From: Paralvinella palmiformis
Taxonomy: Eukaryota > Annelida > Polychaeta > Terebellida > Alvinellidae
Assembly (NCBI GenBank): GCA_025642065.1
Contig: JAODUP010000065.1
Coordinates: 639,501 to 703,500, forward strand
Length of the DNA stretch: 64,000 bases
Direction: 5' to 3'
The notes under the pieces were generated by a model. It saw nothing but the letters and a program-made list of their open reading frames with translations, did not search any database and was not told the origin of the DNA. A program made the translations under genes and the position numbers. Of the stretch, positions 26,968-34,000 are shown piece after piece (position 1 is the first letter of the stretch; every line of letters starts with the position of its first letter).

Positions 26968-27347
26968 TTATTACTTGAGTTAGTGAAATGAGTGATAACA
27001 ACACTTCATTTGTTGTTAGAATGTAAACATCCTTATGTGTACATAGATGTTGGTGACTTATGGGTAATAAAAGTGCATTCATAGAGACAGAGAATCAATC
27101 AAATGCATTTAGAATGATATAGTTTGAGTGTCAAAATATAATATAATGTGGCAACAAGTACAAATTATCCATTTCAGAAAACAGAGATTATGTTCCATTC
27201 TCATTAGTAGACCAAAATCTCATGATGACGAGAGAACTACCAATTGTAGAGCCAGAAGAGGCGAGTGATAATGAGAGTGCAGTGGCTTATGAAGAATACA
27301 TGGCCGAGGATGATCCCAGTCATAAATACGATTACTTCAATTTGTGA
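2085..27347 (+). CDS. Armadillo/HEAT-like repeat protein with C-terminal CS (p23-like) domain (3' part of gene)
   Basis: Spliced coding exons with matching phases: 2085-2176, 2890-3033, 3636-3722, 6947-7009, 7252-7380, 7882-7942, 8655-8719, 9725-9791, 10001-10062, 11574-11699, 13110-13185, 14063-14158, 17279-17340, 19565-19624, 23409-23486, 23574-23690, 24952-25111, 26731-26839, 27178-27347 (TGA). The first enters in phase 1, so upstream exons are missing. The exons to 14,158 encode leucine-rich helices like ARM repeats (e.g. LELVIICLVNLVNNSE). Exons 23,574-25,111 make a CS domain: PDVKWTQDRWNVLLTVAV, then FEFQLYEIIVP, then GLWPRLL. An acidic linker (IEESSSDDDSD) and a tail ending DYFNL follow. 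CS domains often bind HSP90 or act as co-chaperones, but no function is shown here. I know no named gene with exactly this layout; two adjacent genes (split near 14.2-17.3 kb) remain possible. Two exons look damaged (separate entries). Confidence 0.75.
2343..2400. repeat. CTCA/CAAT tetranucleotide repeat
   Basis: Imperfect (CTCA)n passes into (CAAT)n in the first visible intron of the ARM-CS gene. Confidence 0.85.
3920..3959. repeat. (AT)n microsatellite
   Basis: About 20 uninterrupted AT units in an intron. Confidence 0.95.
4322..4504 (-). mobile_element. Possible pogo/Tc5-like transposase N-terminus relic
   Basis: A 60-residue minus-strand frame carries RKHTALETGQKQQIISHHEK, followed after a short gap by DKWLSDN. 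This resembles the first helix-turn-helix of Tc5/pogo-type transposases, where an 'LT..QK..I...E' start is followed by 'L..K.KWL'. The segment between them is shorter than normal, suggesting an internal deletion. I could not find terminal inverted repeats, so the element's limits are unknown. Confidence 0.4.
4846..4891. repeat. (AT)n microsatellite abutting a Tigger element
   Basis: About 23 AT units directly precede the left inverted repeat of the element at 4,892. This suggests insertion into a TA-rich target. Confidence 0.95.
4892..6348 (+). mobile_element. Internally deleted pogo/Tigger transposon with terminal inverted repeats
   Basis: The ends are imperfect inverted repeats: left cagtctaacctgttcctaat, right the reverse complement of gttaagagcaggttagactg. 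Both abut TA-rich sequence, as expected for the TA target of the Tc1/mariner-pogo superfamily. Inside, 5,416-5,682 encodes the N-terminal helix-turn-helix (KILTLDQKVKAVEMYDKNSS, then GVSKDQIQKLVKHK). The frame then jumps at about 5,650 to the C-terminal part seen in Tigger transposases (KAWELVEPLTV, a stop, then KCFAKAGF) and an acidic C-terminus to 6,096. The DDE catalytic core is absent, so the copy is non-autonomous. It sits in an intron of the ARM-CS gene. Confidence 0.85.
6597..6690. repeat. Compound microsatellite (TA)n(GA)n(CAGA)n
   Basis: TA to 6,628, GA to about 6,641 and then about twelve CAGA units. Confidence 0.95.
6947..7009 (+). CDS. ARM-CS gene exon with an apparent internal frameshift
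   Basis: A good acceptor (atttaattttttag) and donor (aag|gtagtt) flank 63 nt. Entering in phase 0 from the 3,722 donor, the exon reads NADEQILGC and then TGA. Leaving in phase 2, as the 7,252 exon requires, it reads EVIQSTIQSNI. Both halves look coding, but they are in different frames. A length of 62 or 65 nt would keep the frame, so one extra or two missing bases near 6,969-6,976 explain the break. It may be a sequencing or assembly error, or a real lesion. Confidence 0.6.
7034..7137. repeat. (CTAT)n tetranucleotide microsatellite
   Basis: Interrupted twice by ccttccat. It lies just downstream of the frameshifted exon. Confidence 0.95.
10075..10492. repeat. Direct duplication of a ~136 bp intronic segment
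   Basis: 10,075-10,211 and 10,357-10,492 are nearly identical (shared start aataatttgaacaagatggt, shared end ccattccccaaat), with only a few substitutions. About 145 bp separate them, giving an offset of 282 bp. No open frame or exon is included. Copy 1 starts right after the donor of exon 10,001-10,062. Confidence 0.9.
10756..10787. repeat. (AAT)n microsatellite
   Basis: About ten AAT units at the 3' tail side of the minus-strand SINE that follows, so it is probably that SINE's tail. Confidence 0.9.
10788..11063 (-). mobile_element. tRNA-derived SINE, third family
   Basis: On the minus strand the head reads ttggcctcatgggtagagcc, a box A-like segment. A box B-like ggttcgcgcctc follows around 10,980-10,995. 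The body runs to the AAT-rich tail at 10,787. The sequence is unrelated to the other two SINE families in the window apart from the promoter boxes. Confidence 0.6.
11250..11446. mobile_element. Pogo/Tigger-type MITE (197 bp)
   Basis: The ends are inverted repeats: left caggtagtcttcgacttacg, right the reverse complement of cgtaagtcgataactaccta. A TA flanks each side (11,248-11,249 and 11,447-11,448), the expected target duplication. The interior has further copies of the gacttacgacc / ggtcataagttgg theme and no open frame. The cgacttacga motif is typical of Tigger-like ends. Confidence 0.8.
12871..13061 (-). mobile_element. tRNA-derived SINE, main family, copy 1
   Basis: Full-length minus-strand copy. 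The head at 13,061 reads ggggcgcctccgtggtctag; the box B-like attcgaat core lies near 12,995-13,003; the tail is (ATC)n at 12,871-12,890. It lies in the intron before exon 13,110-13,185. Confidence 0.85.
13373..13660. repeat. 18-bp minisatellite, 16 units
   Basis: Sixteen head-to-tail copies of tttagacttaagcaagat fill 288 bp exactly. The only variants I see are an A-to-C change in units 9 and 12 (aagcacgat). As the unit is a multiple of three, both strands stay open (LDLSKI on plus, LLKSKI on minus), but there is no sign of translation. It sits in the intron between exons 13,110-13,185 and 14,063-14,158. Confidence 0.97.
13940..13963. repeat. (CA)n microsatellite
   Basis: About twelve CA units. 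A shorter CA run occurs at the equivalent place in the duplicated segment (14,240-14,252). Confidence 0.9.
14222..14490 (+). pseudogene. Decayed tandem duplicate of the ARM-CS exon 14,063-14,158
   Basis: The segment 13,935-14,220, which contains exon 14,063-14,158, is repeated 284 bp downstream. Shared anchors are tcaataaaataggtgg (13,977 and 14,261), cagtatatattttatac, and, inside the exon, gataaagacactg and tatcaaagaatatatg. In the second copy the acceptor AG is lost (aaag to aaac near 14,332), the exon has indels and stops, and the donor is gone. The first copy keeps phase with its neighbours, so it is the functional one. Confidence 0.8.
14490..15848 (+). mobile_element. Internally deleted pogo/Tigger transposon
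   Basis: ORF 14,789-15,202 encodes the CENP-B-like N-terminus: AFKLK-type start seen as TQFKLKVIKLSEENN, DRHFAVSEKLVRDWRKQK, then LNDWVLEYRHNGYIVTRMMI. The DDE core is missing. ORF 15,231-15,476 supplies the C-terminus (SFLKCGISNKMDGTEDDA and an acidic tail); a TGG-to-TGA stop and frame changes lie between. The right end carries the Tigger-like motif cgacttatac and terminates in acgagtatatacagta at 15,848. The left end is not resolved; homology with the related copy at 37,366-38,010 reaches back to about 14,490. Confidence 0.8.
14700..14734. repeat. (TA)n microsatellite inside the Tigger element
   Basis: The related copy at 37,847-37,861 has a much shorter TA run at the same place, so the array expanded after insertion or lies in the family consensus. 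Confidence 0.9.
16516..16562. repeat. (AT)n microsatellite
   Basis: About 23 uninterrupted AT units. Confidence 0.95.
17279..17340 (+). CDS. ARM-CS gene exon with irregular donor
   Basis: A strong acceptor (ttactttatttcttgcag) opens a frame reading SNYQMAPLVQETMRINNQAY, in phase 0 as required by the exon ending at 14,158. The next exon (19,565) must be entered in phase 2, which needs the splice after TATAG at 17,340. The intron would then start TC instead of GT. A GT one base earlier (17,340) gives phase 1, which fails with the 19,565 acceptor, though an internal AG at 19,572 would restore the frame. A single missing G would make a normal AG|GTCATA donor. Confidence 0.55.
19195..19496. mobile_element. 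MITE-like element, family D, copy 1
   Basis: The ends are imperfect inverted repeats around ggtcaattc / gaattgacc, and both outer sides read close to acatg. The interior is rich in aattggaattg steps. It shares about 170 bp (including attaaatccacaaattaatt) with 47,570-47,770. No ORF of note. An (AT)n run follows at 19,500-19,522. Confidence 0.6.
19819..23105 (+). mobile_element. tRNA-derived SINE, main family, copy 2, split by a hAT-like insertion
   Basis: The SINE head and body (cctcttgtggtctaacgg to ggtcgctcagcccatt) run 19,819-19,955. The remaining tail (catttagcctgccatgtgca to aacatcagtcatc) resumes at 23,053. Removing 19,956-23,052 and one copy of CATTW restores a continuous SINE matching the other copies. 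Confidence 0.9.
19956..23052 (-). mobile_element. hAT-like DNA transposon, degenerate
   Basis: Terminal inverted repeats are caggcctgccact (left) and its reverse complement (right). A 5-bp direct repeat, catta / cattt, flanks the element. Transposase pieces are on the minus strand. From about 22,489 an N-terminal zinc-finger-like part (ERWLSEKDSQGN, TWCEP, HCVWC) has a one-base frameshift near 22,385. Frame 22,236-21,967 continues the core, and frame 21,936-21,340 holds CSLHVAHNAFHFGLKEYG and RHVQSRWLTLGPATERVIRH, a pattern of animal hAT/ZBED-type transposases. Both ends carry subterminal gaaaaagtagggaaaatag repeats. Stops and frameshifts make it inactive. Five-base duplications are unusual for typical hAT elements (8 bp), so subfamily placement is open. 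Confidence 0.8.
24364..24471 (+). other. Candidate cassette exon inside the CS domain
   Basis: The acceptor (tgccag at 24,358-24,363) and a weak donor (aac|gtgatt at 24,472) bound 108 nt, open in the frame of the neighbouring CS exons (phase 2 in and out). It would add 36 residues containing WKHPPCFQFPKYLHPLYWKF. CS domains do not normally have an insert here, and direct joining of 23,690 to 24,952 gives a normal domain. It may be chance or an alternative exon. Confidence 0.25.
24712..24898 (+). mobile_element. tRNA-derived SINE, main family, copy 3
   Basis: Full-length: head ggggcgcctccgtggtctaa, box B-like gtgcgaatctc, tail acatcaatcatcac. It lies about 50 bp upstream of the second CS-domain exon. 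Confidence 0.85.
25216..25255. repeat. (AT)n microsatellite
   Basis: About 20 AT units, about 100 bp after the CS exon's GC donor. Confidence 0.95.
26512..26546. repeat. Perfect inverted repeat, 13-bp arms
   Basis: The arm gcaacaacatcca and its reverse complement are separated by 9 nt. Transcribed, it would form a stable short hairpin within the last-but-two intron of the ARM-CS gene. It is too short for a typical miRNA precursor. Confidence 0.9.
26931..26968. repeat. (AT)n(TG)n microsatellite
   Basis: An AT run followed by a short TG run in the last intron of the ARM-CS gene. Confidence 0.9.
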
Positions 27348-27497
27348 TAGAAAACCTGTAAAATGATCACGGGTTATTTGTTATCTCGGTGTCTAGGATA
27401 AATTCCCAAATCTGTTTTTTAAATTAAGTAACTGCATTTTGCAAATGTTGTGGAGAAATGCGTTGTTATGATTTTGTACTTCTGTGTTTTAGCGTGT

Positions 27498-27503
27498 AAT
27501 AAA
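27498..27503 (+). terminator. Polyadenylation signal AATAAA of the ARM-CS gene
   Basis: The first AATAAA after the stop codon, about 150 bp downstream and followed by a T/G-rich stretch, which fits a short 3' UTR. Confidence 0.6.
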
Positions 27504-27574
27504 TTGTAATGTCAAATCACCTACAAGTTTCTTTGTCATTGGACTGTCAATAATTATTACACATAACATGAACT

Positions 27575-30500
27575 TTTATTGTTACTTTCAAATCCGACAA
27601 TTGATATGACAAATATTGACCACTTAACACAAAAATCCACTGTTAAATACTCGAGAGTAACCACGTGTGCACGAATCAGTATAATGCAAGAAAAAACCCC
27701 TTCAAAATACACCAAATGCTATAACAAATGAAATATGCTATCCGCTATTCTGCCAAGATTAAATATAAAACACGAGACATGGCACAAGTAGGAGTAAGAC
27801 TTCACACTAAAATATATCGATCCTTTTATGCATGACCTCCAGCTGACAACGGCTGGTTAATTTGTGACGGAAAAATAATACAGATACCATTTAAAAAATT
27901 GACGCACAGTGTTAGTAAACATACACAAGTACGGAATGCATACACTTAATTATCTATGCACCAAGGAGCAGTTACATAAATGCACAAATACCAATCAACC
28001 AACGAGGCCACTAAGTAAATGCTGATGTTCAGATTGGGCAGCTTCTTCGTGCAACACAAAACTAAACCCACAGAGCTCCAACTACCATTGTTAATCGGTG
28101 TTTAATGTCGAGCAACACAGAATGTTAGCTACTCATCAACACCATGCTGTTGGAGAGTGTTTAACCCACGGATAAAACACATCGTACAATGATGTGTTTG
28201 TCTGGTTTTTGTCTTGTACATTCATGATTGATGGAGTGTTTACACACAGTCACTGAATGAGAGGTATCTCGGACACACGTAAATGCACAATTTAAAAAAT
28301 CTTATTGCTCATTGTTAGCATAAATTATTTTTGATGGCTTTCAGTTCAACTCAAGATATCAGTATGCGAAGAATGCAACATTTTGGAAATTATGGGATAC
28401 AGCAATGTAAACTTTCAACCTAGTGCCCGCAAATAGACTTCCTCGGATAAATGACGGCCTACAAAAACCTCGATGGCCAACGAAGAAACGAAACTAGTAA
28501 GAAGACTGGGGTAAACATACAATTACAAATGTAAAGACAACTTGGCCATCTATCTACCTTATTTGAAAACGTCTTTCAGGGTCCACTGGATAAATGTTTC
28601 TCCAGCATATGTCGCCTCGTCATCAACCAGACATTGAAGGATGACTGTTTAACACTCCAACTGCAAACAAGCTAGTCTTGGATGCCATTCCCATTAGCTG
28701 TTTTGTACACCACTGGACCTTCAAACACCTACACATCTAAAGCAATAAAAACTAATCCAAGTAACTTAACTGTGTGGTTAAACGCAGAATTATTGTACCT
28801 TTGCCTGTTTAAGCCTCAACGGAAAACAAATTCCACAGATAATGTTTTTAATTTTTTAAGAAAAGATTTACCGTAAATATCTGACAATAAAAAAATGATA
28901 TGCCTAATGCATCGAAGTCAGTTAGGGATTAGCTTGTTTAGCCACAACATTAGTCACATTGGAGACATGGCCAAGTGGTCGGTCACTCCCTGGGAAAAAT
29001 CCCACAAACAACCCCCCATCTCACGTAGATTCAGACTTGGGAGGTTTGCCATGCAATGTTTCAATCATTGTGCTAAATGAGTGCCCACCTAATGCACATA
29101 TATCTATTAGTATTGTATCAAATGATTTGAACGTAACATCTTTAATATGTGATAATGAGAAATGATCAATGTGACATTTTTCAAATGAAAATCATCAATT
29201 TCCCACCTTCACAACAATCAGTTCTTTAATTTTCAGATAATTCTTTAGATAATTAAAAAAACAACAACAATTTCCTAGACATTCTGTAATTAGTTAATAT
29301 TTTCTGGTATATTCCAACTTTCCTGTTTTTTGTGTGGAATCCTGATCACTAAAGAAAAATCCAGACCAGCAACAGGTCATTGGAATACATATACAGCTCC
29401 TTTCTACGAGTAGTCACGTGTTCTCGGTTTTGGTAAAGTTGAAAGTATTTGTGCTGTTCTCTTAAAGTACATCAACCACATATTTAACTTGTCCCTGAAA
29501 AGACGGCGCTACATTTAGGTTAGTAAGCTGAACTAGTGCACAGCAATACAATAAGAACACCAGATACTGAACAGCAACACACTTAGCATGGCCTGGTTAC
29601 GTCACAACAATGGATTAATATAGTTTTACTTCATCGGAATGAAAAGTGCAAATGTTTTAGGGTTGGCCTCAACCATCTTATGTTAATACAACAGCAAAGA
29701 ACCTTGGGATATACAGTGTGCTGTGTCTATGGCGAATCACTGGAGAAGGTGCAGAGAGCAGGAAAACTGGTACCTACGGCTGAATAACATGCACAACATT
29801 AATATAATGTCAATTCCTAAAGAATGCCAAGGTTCTTGGAGTCCAGCTCAGCAGGCGTGGACAAAATAGACAGCTCCAAATACTACAAGGAAATGGGCTC
29901 AATTCAAATGTTACCAGCTTACTGCATGAAATCCTTCCTGAACAAGAATCCCCTAAATCATACTGATTCATTCACACATCACTGCTTGAGCACTTATTTT
30001 ATGGGTAAATATTCAATCAAGAAATGTTGTCATTCAGTTGGCACTGAAATGTACCCACAATAGTCAGGTTACAATATGCGAGAATGAGGGAAAATGAGAT
30101 GTCAAAACAACTACTCTTGTCTTGGTGTACATAATTATTATGAAAACTCATCGGAGCACAACCATAGTGAAAGCTATGCAGAACACCACCACAGTGGACA
30201 AGCCCTAAACTGAAATGGTATCATAGTTTTTCCAATATTCAGGACATAATTACCACCTGAATGTTGTTAGACGTCAGTAAAACAATTTGCCAAACAAAGT
30301 GGTGAGCATTATGCATAAGGTATTTAAAGGTAAAGACAAATATGTATATATATATATATATGCACATATATATACAGGCAGACACAAAAGAGGCATATCG
30401 ACAACACCCCCAGGTTAAACAACCACAGCATTATGTTGCAGTTTACAAGTCAGAATCCGGGTATAAGAACAAGTTTCATGAAGAGTATTTGGAATATTTA

Positions 30501-31070
30501 CATATAGACAGAAGATGTACGACAATTCTCAATCGAATGGACTAGATTACAACTGTATACATACACGCAAATAATCAATAAATGCTGATATCATTTTCTT
30601 CTGGAACAGAATTCGCGAGGAGAAAACATCTCTGTCTACATTATAGCCAGTGTGAAGATTACAAATTTCAAAGATCTCTCGGTTGAACGCTTACAAAATT
30701 TGAAAACCTCTGCCTAATCTAACAATAAAAAAATAACTATTCTGTACAGTCTGATGAATATAAATATGAGAACACAAACACACACCCATACAGTAAAAAA
30801 CGACGATCTTTATACAGGATGTTGGAGAACAACTAAAACTTCATTCTCTTATACATTATATTTCTATTTCTGTAAAATAACAAATCTACAGGAGATGAAT
30901 GAATTACTATCATGGCAAGAACAGACTCTTCCCGGCCTCTGTAACACAGTAACAGACAGATGAAGGTACAGATATTCTACGTAAGCAAACACAAAGCGTA
31001 TCGATGCCAATTTCAGATCCACATCTTAATTAAATACAGAAAATCAGATTCAACAGTCAGCTTACGCTGT
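27575..31070 (-). other. Probable SS18 3' UTR
   Basis: No coding exon is recognisable on either strand. On the minus strand the first AATAAA I noticed after the SS18 stop is at 27,580-27,575, which would make a 3.5 kb 3' UTR ending about 70 bp from the polyadenylation signal of the convergent ARM-CS gene. Plus-strand frames such as 29,824-30,063 have no supporting features. An (AT)n run lies at 30,344-30,362. Confidence 0.4.
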
Positions 31071-34000
31071 TCAAAACTGATTCTGGCTGTATCCTCCAAA
31101 GCCACTCTGGCCACTGGGCTGCCCACCGGGCTGGCCACTGCTCATCTGGTTGTTCATCGGACCCTGCATTTGCCCATTACCTGAGGGGCCTTGCACCATG
31201 TTGGGACCAACCATCTGAGGGCGGACCTGAGACCCAGGCCCGCCTGGCATCGGGCTGCGCTGGCCATACATATTGTAACCCATTTGATTCGGTGCAGGCG
31301 ACGCCTGATTGGCACCTTGCTGGCCAATTGCGAAGTTGTTTGGATTGCTGTACTGGCCTGGGGGACCTTGTTGAGGCATGGGACCCTGCATCCCATTATA
31401 TCCTTGCCCCTGCGGGCCGCCTCCTGGCTGTGGATGCACGCCTTGGCCTTGGTTCTGTCCGGTAAATGTCTGGTTGCCATACTGCGGCCCATTCTGAGGA
31501 AAACTGCCTTGTGTCTGCGCAGGCGGCGGCTGTGATTGGTTATGACCAGGCTGACCAAATTGTTGACCTGTGAACATAACAAGTGACAAAGTACTGTTAA
31601 AACAAGCAGAACATCCAAAAATATGATAATGTATTTGTTATTATTTACCATAGACCCTTTCCCGCCGTATCAACACTCCAACATACTATCACTAGGCTTT
31701 TAACCAGCCAACCACCCAGCTGTCCAGATGGATGGTCTGTTATCTATGTGAAGACAAAAAAAAGACAGCTGGGCGAAACTGAAACCATAGCAAAATCCAC
31801 AGCAGTAACCCTATTTTGAATTTCTAGTTTATAAGCTCAACCAACTCCTTCAACAGCAGCGTGGTATAAAACATCATTTGAATACATCACAAAGTCAGGT
31901 TTTTCACAATTTTTATCGACAATCTACATTTTACAGCAGAAAGGGGAATGTAGTTGCACAAACTATTGGGGAAACACATCAAACTGAACCCAGGTAATAC
32001 ACATTGGGATATAGTGATGTCATGGAGCTACACTATTCTTTACACTATCCAAACACAACACAACAAGAAGGATGCAGCGATCTGAACAGCAACTAACACG
32101 CACTCCGTGTAAAGATGCATGTAAACTAGATGAGTTAATCTACTGGACTAAAAAACAAACAAACAAACAAACGAAGAATTCTGGATCATTTATAACAACA
32201 AAATTGAATAACTTTGCATAAAACAAAACAGCAGATTGTAATACACAAAGCAAGCAAATGGACGTTTTGTTCTGTAACACAGGACCAAACACAACGTAAA
32301 CACACCAAGTTATTGCACACACTGAGGCACAGTTACCACGAATCAGCACTTCTTCCTACCAGATTTGGATCAACTGAACAGCCAGGTGTGAGTGAGAGAG
32401 ATAACACATGCAAGGCAGACATCAAACTAAGGAATACTTAGAACTGTACTAACAGATTGGAATTATATCTCCCCCTCTCTATCTATCTATCTATATATAT
32501 ATATTATATATACATAAACACACACAGATATATATATATATACTACTAGCCCGACAGTTTGTTAGGATAGTGACTGGTAGTTGTAATGGTACTGCTAACA
32601 ATTACGTTACCAGAACCTGAGGTGTTGTAACCTTGGCCAGGTGCCTGCTGTGGCTGCGCCTGTTGCTGTGGCTGCTGTGCATTGTAACCACTCATGTGAC
32701 CACCCTGTCCAGTCATCATGTTTTGCTGTTCAGTCATATGACCTTGCTGTCCAGTCGGGTGACCCTGCTGTCCCATCACGTGACCCTGCTGACCAGTCAT
32801 GTGCCCCTGCTGGCCAGTCATGTGCCCCTGCTGTGTGGCTATGTGCCCCGGGCCAGTCATGTGACTCTGCTGGCCAGGCATGTGACCTTGCTGGCCAGGC
32901 ATGTGACCTTGCTGGCCGGACATGTGACCTTGCTGGCTGGTCATGTGACCCTGCTGGCTGGTCATGTGACCCTGCTGGCTGGTCATGTGACTCTGCTGCA
33001 ATGCCATATGGCTCTGCTGTGTGGGCATCCCACCCTGTCCAGTTGTGGCACCTTGTTGGCTGGTCATCAAATTGGCTGCTGCTCCAGATACTGGAACCTG
33101 ACCTTGGCCAGATCCTGATCCCACTGGTGAGCTGGTTATTTGACTCTCCTGTGAGCCACTCGTAGAGGCAGTCACGGGTGTGGTGTTCCCCCCACCCCCC
33201 ACACCAGCAGTGTATGACTGCTGTGTAGCTGTACTGATTCCTGTGTTGGAGCCATACTGTGTCTGTCCACCATTATAGGGTCCACCAGTGACCTGAGGAC
33301 TGACATGTCCTTGACCATAGCTAGCCTGATGTCCACCATAAGATTGGGGACCTAGAACAAGAAATTGGGTCAAGAGTTACTGTGCTGGTAGCCACCGACT
33401 AACATTCTGCATACACCAAACACTAGCCTTGCGCGACCATGTTTATGGCCCAGCCTTGGCCACCAGGCAACCACTGCTCACTGCATATAGCTAAAGCCCC
33501 TCATTACACCAAGGAAAAGAACGAGTTAACAATGCAGACGCCCCCTATCGTCCTTCCATCCAGTCAAGCCACAGACTCATTCGTTGATGAAGGCCTCTAA
33601 TGTACAAACATTCTCAGCAAAAACTCATTCATTGCCACAACCAGCCAAATTACAACAGCTACAAATATTTGTAATAAAATGTCAGTAACAGAAATTATAT
33701 CAACACTTTTCTAGATACATATATATCAGTATGGCATTAGTGTGCAAAACATCACAGTAAACTGTTACTATATGCTCTCCAGTTTCATATGTAATCTATG
33801 CTGATGCACAAATTTGGGAACGGTGAGGCCAGGCTAATGATTAGTCCTAGAGTATAGACAAGGAACCAGCAGGAGTTATCAGGTGAGAAAGGCAAACCAA
33901 AACACTGACAAAATTTGTTTTAGATTGGCTGAAAACAAAAGAGAGGGCATCATACGAGGTTCAGATTTCTAGTGCATGCATCTAGACCGGGACCACTGAA

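Noticed and set aside
28682..30063. Several short plus-strand open frames
   Set aside because: They lie in the probable SS18 3' UTR and lack splice signals, codon structure or similarity.
31191..31535. Plus-strand open frame of 114 residues
   Set aside because: Antisense to the SS18 last exon.
32633..33165. Long plus-strand open frames with repeated CHV/LLA or DPAG/QSC patterns
   Set aside because: They are antisense shadows of the 21-bp QQGHM array in SS18 exon 8; the minus frame has consistent splice phases and SS18 similarity.
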